Made by a program: the position numbers and the translations under genes. A stretch of 64,000 bases of DNA from Pseudoxanthomonas suwonensis (GTDB lineage Bacteria; Pseudomonadota; Gammaproteobacteria; Xanthomonadales; Xanthomonadaceae): assembly GCA_003240695.1 (NCBI GenBank), contig QFNC01000008.1, forward strand, positions 1-64,000, in the 5' to 3' direction. Shown one piece after another: positions 53,625 through 62,533 of this stretch. The notes under the pieces are model-generated. The model did not search any database and had not been told where the DNA came from. It saw only the letters and a list, made by a program, of their open reading frames with translations. The first letter of the stretch is position 1, and the number at the start of each line of letters is the position of its first letter.

Positions 53625-55940
53625 TCAGAACCGGAAATCCGCGCTCAGCAGGAACGTGCGCGGCGTACCCGGCGCATAGCGGTAACCGCTCTTGTTGATC
53701 GACGCCACGTACTGCTTGTCGGTGAGATTGTAGGCATTCAACCGCAGGGTCAGATGTTCGTTGAAGGCATATGACGCCATCGCATCGACCACAGTCCAGC
53801 TGTCGGTGTATGCGGGGGTGCCGACCGCGCCGTCAACACCCTTGTGCAGTCCGCCGGTATGGCGCACGCCGCCGCCGATGGTCAGCCCGAACGGGAAGTC
53901 ATAAGTCGTCCAGCTCGTGAACGCATTGCTGGGGGTGTAGGTCAGGTTGGGCGTGCCGTCCGCCGCCGCCAGCGCTCCTTCTTCAACCTTTGCATCCTGG
54001 TACAGATAACCCAGCGAGAGGGTCCAGCTGTCGCTGATCTTGCCTGCCAGGCTGGCCTCCACGCCCTTCACTCTTTTTTCGCCGGTCTGGGTCGGCGGGC
54101 TGTCGAGCGTGTTGATCTCGTTGCTGACCGTAGTCTGGAACAGGGCCAGGTTGAGCGTCAGCAGGTCGTTCGGCGACCATTTCGCGCCGGTTTCGAAGGT
54201 TTTGGCCTTCTGTGGCGCATGGTTGATATTGTCCGCGCTGGTCGCGGTGGTGTTGAGGGCGAAATTGCTGCCGCCCGGTGGCTGTTGCGACAGCGCGCCA
54301 TTGACGTACAGACTGAGATTGTCCACCGGTTTGTACACCGCGCCCAGTTTGTAGTTCAGCAGGGTGTCCGAGTCGCGCAGATCGGCGGACGTGACGATGC
54401 TGCCGTTTGCCGTTCCGGCGGGGCAGGCCACGCCACCGCGCGGCAACGGGGTGACGGTGGTGCACAGTGCGGTGGCCACATAGTCCGTGCTGTAGCGGTC
54501 GGCACGGACGCCGGCGGTCAGCAGCCAGTGATCGCCGAATTTCATCGTGTCGAAGACATACAGGGCTGCGGTGCCGGTCTTGCCCTCGGCGCCAGTGCCG
54601 TTGCGCGACCACGCGAAGTTGCCGGCGTCATTCCAGTCCGGCCGGTAGAGATTGGCCGGCGGGCGATTGCCGGTCGAGCTGATCCCGTATGCGACCTGTT
54701 CCTCTCGCGTCAACTCCATTCCGGTGCTGAGGAAGTGGTCCACCGTGCCGGTACTGAAGTCGGCCCGCAGATTGAGCTGGTTGGTCAGGATGCGGTTGTG
54801 CTGATCCTTGAATGTCGGGTTGCTCCGTGCCAACACGTAGGTCGACAGGTCATTGCGGTCGGCCCAGGTGATGTTGGCATTGGTGCCCATGAAGGCGGTC
54901 AACAGGTAGTCCTGGTCGGTCTTGCCCCAGCGCAGTGTGTTGCTCAGTTTCAATGTGTCGCTGAAATCGTGCTCGAAGCGCAGCGTGGCCATTTGCACGG
55001 TCACGTCATCGTGGTCGTGCCGGGTGCCGTAGAAATTGTTCGAATCGACCGGATGGCCGACCAGGTTTTCCAGCCCGCGCTGCGGCGTCCAGCCCGGCAG
55101 CGCGATGGTCGGCACATGCCCATCCGGCACGTTGTCGTGCTTGACGTACAACAGATTCAGCCATGCCCGCGTACTGCCACCCAGACCGAATCCCAGTGAA
55201 GGCGCGATGCCCCAGCGGCTGTTGTTGACATGGTCGCGCCCTGGCACGTCGCTGTCCTGCCACATCGCGTTCAGGCGTAACGCAGCGCTCGCACCCAGCG
55301 ATGTGTTCCAGTCGGCCGTGGCGCGCTGCTGTCCGTCCACACCAGCCGATACGCTGCCGGACACGCTGTCACGCATGCGTGCCTGCTTGCTGACCATGTT
55401 GATGACGCCCGTCGGCGCGCTGCGGCCGGTATCGGTGCCTGCAGGACCTTTCACAACCTCCACCTGTTCGATGTTGAACAGATCGCGCGACACGCTGCCC
55501 AGGTCGCGTGCCCCATCCACGAAAATACTCGATGAGGAATCGAATCCACGCATGTACACGGCATCACCGCTGGTGGTGTTGCCGTTCTCGCCCGCGTAGA
55601 AGGTACCGACGCCCGGACTGTTGCGCAGCGCCTCGGTCAAGGTGGTAGCGCCCTGTTCGTGCAGCAGTTTTTTGCCGATCACCTCGATCGTCTGCGGCGT
55701 GTCCTGCAGTGTCTGGGTGAACTTGGGCGACACCACGAAGCTGCGCAGGCCGCGGACTTCGACAGGTTTCAGCGTGTGCGCGACCTTCTGGTCCTTGCCG
55801 TGATCTGCATTGGTGGAGGCGGAATCCGCTGCCTGCACGACCATTGGGCATGCCAGTGCAATGCTTGCGGCAACGGCGGCAACCGATTGCGGACGACGGC
55901 GGGGCGGGTCTGGGTGCTTTCGGCTGGTGATGTGAGGCAT
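53625..55940 (-). CDS. TonB-dependent siderophore receptor, Fiu/PiuA-like
   Basis: 771 residues. Signal peptide to about residue 37 (CPMVVQA), TonB-box region, plug (DTPQTIEVIGKKLL, GDAVYMRGFDSSSSIFVDGARDLG, VEVVKGPAGTDTGRSAPTGVINM) and 22-strand barrel ending in SADFRF. Close in pattern to Fiu/PiuA receptors for catecholate monomers. First gene of a seven-gene operon after a promoter with a Fur-type box. The likely substrate is a ferric catecholate, by similarity and by its PiuC partner. Confidence 0.93.
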   Translation of the reverse strand: MPHITSRKHPDPPRRRPQSVAAVAASIALACPMVVQAADSASTNADHGKDQKVAHTLKPVEVRGLRSFVVSPKFTQTLQDTPQTIEVIGKKLLHEQGATTLTEALRNSPGVGTFYAGENGNTTSGDAVYMRGFDSSSSIFVDGARDLGSVSRDLFNIEQVEVVKGPAGTDTGRSAPTGVINMVSKQARMRDSVSGSVSAGVDGQQRATADWNTSLGASAALRLNAMWQDSDVPGRDHVNNSRWGIAPSLGFGLGGSTRAWLNLLYVKHDNVPDGHVPTIALPGWTPQRGLENLVGHPVDSNNFYGTRHDHDDVTVQMATLRFEHDFSDTLKLSNTLRWGKTDQDYLLTAFMGTNANITWADRNDLSTYVLARSNPTFKDQHNRILTNQLNLRADFSTGTVDHFLSTGMELTREEQVAYGISSTGNRPPANLYRPDWNDAGNFAWSRNGTGAEGKTGTAALYVFDTMKFGDHWLLTAGVRADRYSTDYVATALCTTVTPLPRGGVACPAGTANGSIVTSADLRDSDTLLNYKLGAVYKPVDNLSLYVNGALSQQPPGGSNFALNTTATSADNINHAPQKAKTFETGAKWSPNDLLTLNLALFQTTVSNEINTLDSPPTQTGEKRVKGVEASLAGKISDSWTLSLGYLYQDAKVEEGALAAADGTPNLTYTPSNAFTSWTTYDFPFGLTIGGGVRHTGGLHKGVDGAVGTPAYTDSWTVVDAMASYAFNEHLTLRLNAYNLTDKQYVASINKSGYRYAPGTPRTFLLSADFRF

Positions 55941-55985
55941 GGTGCTGTGAGGAGACCCGTCGCGGGGATGAGAAAGTGGATGCGA

Positions 55986-56014
55986 ATTAAATCACAAATG
56001 AGAGTTATTCGCAA
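55986..56014 (-). promoter_or_regulatory. Sigma-70-type promoter with Fur box
   Basis: On the minus strand: TTGCGA (56009-56014), 17-bp spacer, TTTAAT (55986-55991). The spacer and -35 hold GCGAATAACTCTCATTT, matching the inverted-hexamer Fur pattern (AATGAGA-x-x-TATTCGC). Bound Fe-Fur would block polymerase. The start codon of the receptor is 45 bp downstream. Confidence 0.65.
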
Positions 56015-56093
56015 CAATTCTGTTCCCGCTCTGCGGAACCGCCCAAGGTCGCCCCGTGGATTCGACCCAAGGTACCAGGGGCTAGCCGCCTGA

Positions 56094-56423
56094 TCAGCGC
56101 GTATCGCGGGTCCAGATGCCGGCCTCGTCAACCCGCACCGGGAACGTCGGCACCGGCACATAGGCCGGACCGCACAGGGCGCGGCCGTCGCGAACGTCGA
56201 ATTCGGCGCCGTGCAGCACGCAGGTCAAGGCACCATGCCGGGCATCCAGCTGGCCGGCCGACAATTCGAAGTCCTCGTGCGTGCAGCGGTCTTCCAGCGC
56301 GTAGAAGGCACCATCCAGGTTGCACACCACGATCGGCGCGTCGGTCACGGCATCGAACACCGATTTCATCTCGCCGGGCAGCAGGTCGCCGGGTTTGCAG
56401 ACGAAGGTCCAGGTGTCGCTCAC
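56094..56423 (-). CDS. Rieske-type [2Fe-2S] ferredoxin subunit
   Basis: 109 residues. Cluster ligands in DRCTHEDFELS (Cys, His) and CVLHGAEFD (Cys, His) define a Rieske domain of the dioxygenase-ferredoxin kind. No oxygenase alpha subunit is nearby. It is the last gene of the SUF operon and overlaps the GNAT gene (ATGA). Similar Rieske genes end SUF operons in related bacteria, where they may carry or deliver electrons; that role is inferred. Confidence 0.9.
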   Translation of the reverse strand: MSDTWTFVCKPGDLLPGEMKSVFDAVTDAPIVVCNLDGAFYALEDRCTHEDFELSAGQLDARHGALTCVLHGAEFDVRDGRALCGPAYVPVPTFPVRVDEAGIWTRDTR

Positions 56424-56983
56424 AGGGCTTTCTCCAGCACTTCGAAGCGCAGGTTGTCGCGTCGCGGCAGACCGAAGCGCGCGTCGCCGTACGGGAACGG
56501 CTTGTACACGCCGGTGCGCCGATAGCCGCGGCGTTCGTAAAAGGCGATCAATTCATCGCGCACGTCGATGACGGTCATGCGCATGCACGGCATCTGCCAC
56601 TGTTCCCGCACGATGCGTTCGGCTTCGGACAGGACGAGCTTGCCAAGGCCGCTTCCCTGCAGGCGCGGCTCGACGGCGAACATGCCGAAATAGCCGCCAT
56701 CGTGCTCCACGCACACGTGCGCGCAGGCTTCGATGCGGCCGTTGCGCTGGGCGACGATCACCCGGCTGCGCGGCTGAGCCAGCATCTGCACGATCTGGTC
56801 CGCGTCGATGCGCGGGCCGTCGAGCAGGTCTGCTTCGGTGGTCCAGCCCGCGCGGCTGTCGTCGCCGCGGTAGGCGCTGGTGACCAGATGGATCAGGCAG
56901 GGAATGTCGGAGGGCGTGGCCTGACGGAAGTGGATCGTGTCGTCCAGCGGGGATTCGACGGGAGGATGCGCAAAGGTGGGCAT
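56420..56983 (-). CDS. GNAT family N-acetyltransferase
   Basis: 187 residues. Acetyl-CoA-dependent acetyltransferase fold: FRQATPSDIPCLIHLVTSAY, FGMFAVEPRLQGSGLGKLVL (motif A, the acetyl-CoA loop), and RDELIAFYERRGYRRTG. The substrate is unknown. It lies between sufS (10 bp) and the Rieske gene (4-bp overlap), so it is transcribed with the Fe-S assembly genes. A less likely start is 15 codons in. Confidence 0.88.
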   Translation of the reverse strand: MPTFAHPPVESPLDDTIHFRQATPSDIPCLIHLVTSAYRGDDSRAGWTTEADLLDGPRIDADQIVQMLAQPRSRVIVAQRNGRIEACAHVCVEHDGGYFGMFAVEPRLQGSGLGKLVLSEAERIVREQWQMPCMRMTVIDVRDELIAFYERRGYRRTGVYKPFPYGDARFGLPRRDNLRFEVLEKAL

Positions 56984-56993
56984 GCGGAGTGGC

Positions 56994-58226
56994 TCAGGCC
57001 AGCAGGCGACGGACCTTGGCGATGGCGGCGGCCAGCGCGTCGACTTCGTCGTGCGTGTTGTAGCACGAAAACGAGACGCGGCAGCTGGCCGGCACGCCCA
57101 GCCACTGCATCAGCGGGTGCGCGCAGTGATGACCGGATCGGACCGCGATGCCTTCCAGATCGAGCAGGGTGGCCAGGTCGTGCGCGTGCGCGCCGTCGAT
57201 GACGAAACTGATGATGGCGGCCTTGTCCGCTGCAGTGCCCAGGATGCGCAGACCGTCGATCCCGGACAGCGCTTCGGTGGCATGCGCCAGCAGGGCCTGT
57301 TCCCGTGCATGGATGGCATCGCGCCCGAGTTGCTGCATGAAATCGGCCGCAGCCTTCAGGCCGGCGAAACCGGCGATGTTCGGCGTGCCGGCCTCGAACC
57401 GGTACGGCGGATCGTTGAACACGGTGCCGTCGAAGGACACCTGTTTGATCATCTCGCCGCCGCCCAGAAACGGCGGCATGGCCTGCAGATGCTCGCGGCG
57501 CGCCCACAGGGCGCCGGTGCCGGTCGGACCGAACATCTTGTGGCCGGTGAAGGCGTAGAAATCGCAGCCGATCGCTGCGACGTCCACCGGCATGTGCGGC
57601 AACGCCTGCGAGCCGTCGATCACGGTGACGATGCCGTGCTTGCGCGCCTCGCGGCAGATGGCACGCACCGGATTGACCGTGCCCAGCACGTTGCTGACGT
57701 GGGTCAGCGCCAGCAGCACGACATCCGGCGTCATGGCGCTCTGCAATGCATCGCGGTCGAGCGAGCCATCCGGCAGCAATTCGACCGGCTTGACGACCGC
57801 GCCCGTGCGTTGTGCGACGAGCTGCCAAGGCACGATGTTGGCATGGTGTTCCATGCGCGAGACCAGGATCGCGTGGCCGGGTTTCAATCGCGGCAATGCC
57901 CAGGAATATGCCACCAGGTTCAATGCGAACGTGGTGCCACTGGTCAACACCAGCTCGTCGCTGCTCACGCCGAGCATTGCGGCAAGCGCCGTGCGCGCGG
58001 CCTCGTAGCATTCGGTGGCTTCCGCCCCGACCTGGTGCACGGCGCGGCTGACATTGGCGTTGTGCCGGCGGTAGAACGCATCCACCGCTTCGATCACCAT
58101 GCGCGGTTTCTGCGACGTGTTGGCCGAATCGAGGTACACCAGCGGCTTGTCATGCACCGTGCGTGCCAGCAACGGAAATTCGTCGCGGATGGCATTCCAG
58201 TCGATGGATGGAGCGGCTGCGTTCAT
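56994..58226 (-). CDS. sufS: Cysteine desulfurase SufS
   Basis: 410 residues. PLP-dependent group II cysteine desulfurase; supplies persulfide sulfur for Fe-S clusters. PLP Lys in FTGHKMFGPTGTG, substrate His in SRMEHHANIVPW, and the persulfide Cys in SGHHCAHPLMQW. The ATG overlaps the sufD stop (ATGA). No sufE or sufU partner is visible in the operon, although group II enzymes need one. Confidence 0.95.
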   Translation of the reverse strand: MNAAAPSIDWNAIRDEFPLLARTVHDKPLVYLDSANTSQKPRMVIEAVDAFYRRHNANVSRAVHQVGAEATECYEAARTALAAMLGVSSDELVLTSGTTFALNLVAYSWALPRLKPGHAILVSRMEHHANIVPWQLVAQRTGAVVKPVELLPDGSLDRDALQSAMTPDVVLLALTHVSNVLGTVNPVRAICREARKHGIVTVIDGSQALPHMPVDVAAIGCDFYAFTGHKMFGPTGTGALWARREHLQAMPPFLGGGEMIKQVSFDGTVFNDPPYRFEAGTPNIAGFAGLKAAADFMQQLGRDAIHAREQALLAHATEALSGIDGLRILGTAADKAAIISFVIDGAHAHDLATLLDLEGIAVRSGHHCAHPLMQWLGVPASCRVSFSCYNTHDEVDALAAAIAKVRRLLA

Positions 58227-59455
58227 GCGTGCTGCATCCGGGCCAGTGCGGCATCCAGGCGCTGTTCGAGCAGCGTTCGCAGCTGCGCGTCTTCGATGGC
58301 CGACAGCAGGTCGCGGCAGAAGGCGGCGGTCAGCATGCGCCGGGCATCGGCATCGGCAATCCCGCGCGAGCGCAGGTAGAACAGCGCATTCGCATCGAGC
58401 TGCCCGACGGTCGCACCGTGTGCGGCCTTCACTTCGTCGGCATGGATGACCAGCACCGGCTGCGTGTCGATCTCGGCGTTGTCGGACAGCAGCAGATTGC
58501 GGTTCTGCAGGTCGGCCTGGCTGCCGTCGGCGCCCGCATCGATGCGGATCCCGCCATGGAACACGGCGCGTGCGCGATCCGTGGCCAGGCCCCGCCACGG
58601 CAGCGTGCTGCGCGTGTTGCTGGCCGCATGCACGATGTTCAAGCGGGTATCGAGGTGTCGGCGCGCGTCCGCCAGCAGCACGCCGCCGGCAACGACGCCT
58701 GCACCGTCGCCTGCCAGTTGCACATCCAGTTCGTGCCGGGACAATGCAGCGCCGAGTTCCAGATCCAGCCGTCGGTAATGGGCATCGCGATGCAGCAGCG
58801 CATGCGTGTGCAGGAAGCGGCTGGCGTTCGCGTTGTCGTCCTGCGCGCGCAGATGCACGAGCCGCGCGCCTTCTTCCAGCACGATGTCGATGCGGGTGTT
58901 GTCCAGGTTGGCGTGCACGGCATCGCCCAGGGCGATGTCGAGAAGCGTGAGCGATGCACCCGCCCGCAGATGGATGCGGTGATGCGCGTGCACGGCGCGT
59001 TCCTCGCCATCCTTCACATTGACGTGCAGCAGATGGATGGGCGCGTCGATGCAACGGTCAACCGTGAGTGCGATGCCGCCGGTTGCGGCAAGCGCGTTGA
59101 TGCGTTCGAACACGCTGCCGGCGGTGTCGGCGGTCCACGCGAATGCATCGGCGTCAGCATCCGCATCGCGCCAATCGTGCGCGATCCGCAGTCCGTCGGG
59201 TACATGCCGACCGGTGCCGGATGCCGCCGCATCGTGCCGGCCATTGGTGAACACGATGTCCGGCGACGGGATACCGGCAAGCAGCGCCGCATCGGCGTGG
59301 GCAGAACGTGCCGGTGCAAACGCGCGTCGCTCCAGCGCGCGCAGCGGCGTGTATTTCCACGCTTCCGCACGTGGTCCGGGCAGACCGGCTTCGCGCACGG
59401 CTCGCACGTCGGGCTCGTGCATGCCGTGCAGCAGCGATTCCAGCAATGCACTCAT
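58223..59455 (-). CDS. sufD: Fe-S cluster assembly protein SufD
   Basis: 410 residues. Scaffold partner in the SufBC2D complex. The N-terminal helical part (RAEAWKYTPLRALERRAF) is the typical SufD start; the beta-helix core and C-terminal NRNLLLSDNAEIDTQPVLVIHADEVKAAHGATVG and YLRSRGI match the family. The His in DEVKAAHGAT is the conserved interface residue. Long, Ala/His/Asp-rich and more divergent than SufB. Ends 4 bp inside sufS. Confidence 0.94.
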   Translation of the reverse strand: MSALLESLLHGMHEPDVRAVREAGLPGPRAEAWKYTPLRALERRAFAPARSAHADAALLAGIPSPDIVFTNGRHDAAASGTGRHVPDGLRIAHDWRDADADADAFAWTADTAGSVFERINALAATGGIALTVDRCIDAPIHLLHVNVKDGEERAVHAHHRIHLRAGASLTLLDIALGDAVHANLDNTRIDIVLEEGARLVHLRAQDDNANASRFLHTHALLHRDAHYRRLDLELGAALSRHELDVQLAGDGAGVVAGGVLLADARRHLDTRLNIVHAASNTRSTLPWRGLATDRARAVFHGGIRIDAGADGSQADLQNRNLLLSDNAEIDTQPVLVIHADEVKAAHGATVGQLDANALFYLRSRGIADADARRMLTAAFCRDLLSAIEDAQLRTLLEQRLDAALARMQHA

Positions 59456-59456
59456 C

Positions 59457-60221
59457 TCAGGCGGCACCCTGCGGCGCCACGCGATCGCGGATCCAGGCAT
59501 AGCCGTGTTCTTCCAGCTGCAGGGCCAGTTCCGGGCCGCCGCTTTCGACGATGCGGCCATCGGCCAGCACGTGCACCACGTCGGGCTTGATGTAATCCAG
59601 CAGACGCTGGTAGTGGGTGATGACGATGAAGCTGCGTCCGGGCGAGCGCAGCGCATTCACGCCGTCGGCAACCGCTTTCAATGCGTCGATGTCCAGCCCC
59701 GAATCGGTTTCATCGAGAATGGCCAGCTTCGGTTCCAGCACGGCCAGCTGGAAAATCTCGTTGCGCTTCTTCTCGCCGCCGGAAAAACCCTCGTTCACGC
59801 CGCGGTTGAGCAACGTGTCGGGCAGGTCCAGCACCTTGATCCTCTCGCGCACCAGCTTGAGGAACTGCACCGAATCCAGCTCGGCCTCGCCGCGTGCCTT
59901 GCGCTGCGCATTCAGCGCGCTGCGCAGGAAATAGGTGTTGTTCACCCCGGGAATCTCGACCGGATACTGGAAGGCCAGGAACACGCCGAGCGCGGCACGC
60001 TGTTCCGGCTCCAGCGCCAGCAGGTCGCGCCCTTCGAACATGACGCTACCGGCGGTGATGTCGTAGCCGTCGCGGCCGGCCAGCACGTTGCCAAGCGTGG
60101 ACTTCCCGGCACCGTTCGGGCCCATGATGGCGTGCACTTCGCCGGGGTTCACGCGCAGGCTCAGGCCTTTCAGGATCTCGCGCGCGTCCACGCGCACGTG
60201 CAGGTTGTCGATATCGAGCAT
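59457..60221 (-). CDS. sufC: Fe-S cluster assembly ATPase SufC
   Basis: 254 residues. ABC-type ATPase that drives SufBC2D. Walker A GPNGAGKST (residues about 34-42), signature FSGGEKKRNEI, Walker B LAILDETDSGLDI, and switch His in IVITHYQRLLDYI. Q-loop AFQYPVEIPGV is the SufC form. Spaced 1 bp from sufD and 3 bp from the DUF3703 gene. Confidence 0.97.
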   Translation of the reverse strand: MLDIDNLHVRVDAREILKGLSLRVNPGEVHAIMGPNGAGKSTLGNVLAGRDGYDITAGSVMFEGRDLLALEPEQRAALGVFLAFQYPVEIPGVNNTYFLRSALNAQRKARGEAELDSVQFLKLVRERIKVLDLPDTLLNRGVNEGFSGGEKKRNEIFQLAVLEPKLAILDETDSGLDIDALKAVADGVNALRSPGRSFIVITHYQRLLDYIKPDVVHVLADGRIVESGGPELALQLEEHGYAWIRDRVAPQGAA

Positions 60222-60224
60222 GGT

Positions 60225-60566
60225 TCAGTCCACCAGATGGCGCAGGTCGCCCGGAATCGGCATGCATCGGAAGGCGCCGACATTGGCGCCACCGGTATTG
60301 CCGCGTGGCACCCAGAGCAGGGTTTTGGTCAGTGCGGCCGGAATGCGCAGCAGCTGCCCGATGATTTCGCGCACGTCCCGACGCAGCCAGCCGATGCGCA
60401 GCATGTGCAGATGTGCACGCGTGTGCGCGATCACGTTGCGCTGGCCGATGACGTGGGCACGTTCGAGATGGCGGAAGGAGGCATCGAGCCGATCATCCGC
60501 CTCCGCACGGAAAGCGGCAGCCATTTCCAGATCGAAGGCCTGCCGCTGCTGGGTGCGCAGTTTCAT
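60225..60566 (-). CDS. DUF3703 family protein
   Basis: 113 residues, soluble, helical. RHLERAHVIGQRNVIAHTRAHLHMLRIGW and VPRGNTGGANVGAFRCMPIPGDL match the DUF3703 pattern, a small family with conserved His residues and the PxGNTGGANV tail; its function is unknown. The ATG overlaps the sufB stop (ATGA) and sufC follows after 3 bp, so it is translated with the SUF genes. Its three-His motif could bind a metal. Confidence 0.85.
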   Translation of the reverse strand: MKLRTQQRQAFDLEMAAAFRAEADDRLDASFRHLERAHVIGQRNVIAHTRAHLHMLRIGWLRRDVREIIGQLLRIPAALTKTLLWVPRGNTGGANVGAFRCMPIPGDLRHLVD

Positions 60567-62002
60567 CCCACCGCACCTTCCAGCGAGATGTCCAGCAGTT
60601 TCTTCGCTTCCACGGCGAATTCCATCGGCAGTTCGCGGAACACGGACTTGCAGAAGCCGTCCACGATCATCGACACCGCGTCTTCCTCGCCCAGCCCGCG
60701 GCTGCGGCAGTAGAACAGCTGGTCCTCGCCGATCTTGCTGGTGGTGGCCTCGTGTTCCACGGTGGCATCGGCCCGCTTCACCTCGATGTAGGGAAAGGTG
60801 TGCGCGCCGCACTGCTTGCCGATCAGCAGGCTGTCGCACTGGGTGTGGTTGCGTGCGCCTTCCGCGCCGCGTTCCACCCGCACCAGGCCGCGGTAGGTGT
60901 TCTGCCCGCGGCCGGCACTGATGCCCTTGGACACGATCTTCGACTTGGTGCGCCTGCCGACGTGGATCATCTTGGTTCCGGTATCGGCCTGCTGGCGATG
61001 GTGGGTGAGCGCGACCGAATGGAATTCGCCGCTGCTGTCATCGCCCAGCAGAACGCAGCTGGGATATTTCCAGGTGATGGCGGAACCGGTTTCCACCTGG
61101 GTCCAGGTCACCTTGCTGCGTGCGCCGCGGCATTCGGCACGCTTGGTCACGAAATTGTAGATGCCGCCGACGCCGTTCTCGTCGCCCGGGTACCAGTTCT
61201 GCACGGTCGAATACTTGATTTCCGCATCGTCCAGCGCCACGAGTTCCACCACGGCGGCGTGCAGCTGGTTCTCGTCGCGCATCGGTGCGGTGCAGCCTTC
61301 CAGATAGCTGACGTAGGCGCGATCCTCGCAGATGATCAGGGTGCGTTCGAACTGCCCGGTGTGCCCGGCGTTGATGCGGAAATAGGTGGACAGCTCCATC
61401 GGACAGCGCACCCCGGCTGGAATGAACACGAAACTGCCATCGGAAAACACCGCCGAATTGAGTGCCGCGAAATAGTTGTCGCGCACCGGTACCACGCTGC
61501 CCAGGTACTGCTGCACCAGATCCGGATGCTCGCGGATGGCCTCGGACATGGAACAGAAGATGATGCCTTTTTCCGCCAGTTCCTTGCGGAAGGTGGTGCC
61601 CACGGACACCGAATCGAACACCGCATCCACGGCCACGCCGGCCAGTTTGGCACGCTCGTGCAGCGGCACGCCGAGTTTGTCGTACGTGTCGATGAGCTCC
61701 TGCGGCACCTCGTCCAGCGAGGCGTATTTCGCCTTCGGGGCACTGTAGTAGCTCAGCGCCTGGAAATCGATCGGGGCGATCTGCAGCTTGGCCCAGTGCG
61801 GCATCGGCATGGTCAGCCAGTGGCGGTAGGCGGCCAGCCGCCATTGCGTCATCCATTCCGGTTCGCTCTTCTTGGCCGACAGCGCCCGGATGATGGTTTC
61901 GTCAAGTCCCGGCGGCAGCGAATCGGATTCGATGTCGGTGACGAAGCCGGCGTCGTACTTGCGCCCCAGCTGGGCATGGATGTCGCGGTTGGTGGTGGCC
62001 AT
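60563..62002 (-). CDS. sufB: Fe-S cluster assembly protein SufB
   Basis: 479 residues. Main scaffold of the SufBCD complex, building the cluster between SufB and SufD. SufB motifs: GVRCPMELSTYFRIN, YVSYLEGCTAPMRDENQLHAAVVELVA, QNWYPGDENGVGGIYNFVTKR and EHEATTSKIGEDQLFYCRSRG, with the conserved Cys of YLEGCTAP. The ATG at 62002 follows the regulator stop by 1 bp; an in-frame ATG 5 codons earlier overlaps that gene. Confidence 0.97.
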   Translation of the reverse strand: MATTNRDIHAQLGRKYDAGFVTDIESDSLPPGLDETIIRALSAKKSEPEWMTQWRLAAYRHWLTMPMPHWAKLQIAPIDFQALSYYSAPKAKYASLDEVPQELIDTYDKLGVPLHERAKLAGVAVDAVFDSVSVGTTFRKELAEKGIIFCSMSEAIREHPDLVQQYLGSVVPVRDNYFAALNSAVFSDGSFVFIPAGVRCPMELSTYFRINAGHTGQFERTLIICEDRAYVSYLEGCTAPMRDENQLHAAVVELVALDDAEIKYSTVQNWYPGDENGVGGIYNFVTKRAECRGARSKVTWTQVETGSAITWKYPSCVLLGDDSSGEFHSVALTHHRQQADTGTKMIHVGRRTKSKIVSKGISAGRGQNTYRGLVRVERGAEGARNHTQCDSLLIGKQCGAHTFPYIEVKRADATVEHEATTSKIGEDQLFYCRSRGLGEEDAVSMIVDGFCKSVFRELPMEFAVEAKKLLDISLEGAVG

Positions 62003-62003
62003 G

Positions 62004-62456
62004 TCAGGATTCGGCAAGCACAGCGGGGATGGGTCTGAGCGTCATGGCAGAGGATGGATCGGCATGCATCGATTGCAGGCTGATGCCGCGCAGCGCCTCG
62101 GCGATCACCGCGTTCACGCGCTGCCACTTCGGGCGCGCATCGCAATGGGCCTGGATGCCGCACCGGCTGCCATGCGTGCTGCATTCGGTCATCGCCAGCG
62201 GGCCCTCCAGCGCTTCCACGATGTCCGCCAGGGTGATCAGGCCGGGCCTGCGTGAGAGCCGATAACCGCCGTTGCTGCCGCGAAAGCCCTCGACCAGCCC
62301 GGCCTGCGCCAACGGTTTCAGCACTTTCGCCACGGTGGTGGTTTCCAGGCCCGCACGCGTAGCCAGCTCGCTGGCGCTGAGTACCGACGATGCGTCTTCT
62401 GCCATGACCGACATCACGACGGTGGCGTAATCGGCGAGTTTGGATACGCGCAGCAT
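62004..62456 (-). CDS. Rrf2-family Fe-S (SUF) regulator
   Basis: 150 residues. Winged-helix repressor of the Rrf2/IscR family: LRVSKLADYATVVMSVMA, helix-turn-helix SELATRAGLETTTVAKVLKPLAQAGLV, wing FRGSNGGYRLSRRPGLITLADIVEALEG. Three Cys (CSTHGSRCGIQAHC; spacing 5 and 5) can bind a [2Fe-2S] cluster as in IscR. First gene of the SUF operon; it probably represses its own promoter when clusters are plentiful. Matches the SUF-system regulators of xanthomonads. Confidence 0.92.
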   Translation of the reverse strand: MLRVSKLADYATVVMSVMAEDASSVLSASELATRAGLETTTVAKVLKPLAQAGLVEGFRGSNGGYRLSRRPGLITLADIVEALEGPLAMTECSTHGSRCGIQAHCDARPKWQRVNAVIAEALRGISLQSMHADPSSAMTLRPIPAVLAES

Positions 62457-62479
62457 GGCAGGGCTCGAATCAGGACCGA

Positions 62480-62509
62480 AATGGTACCATTGTCGTGCGC
62501 CGGAGACAA
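62480..62509 (-). promoter_or_regulatory. SUF operon promoter with palindromic operator
   Basis: On the minus strand: TTGTCT (62504-62509), 17 bp, TACCAT (62481-62486). The -10 lies in the perfect palindrome AATGGTACCATT (62480-62491), 24 bp before the regulator start. The overlap suits autorepression by the Rrf2-type regulator. Confidence 0.55.
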
Positions 62510-62533
62510 ATGCCGACCAAGGGCGGATGGGCT

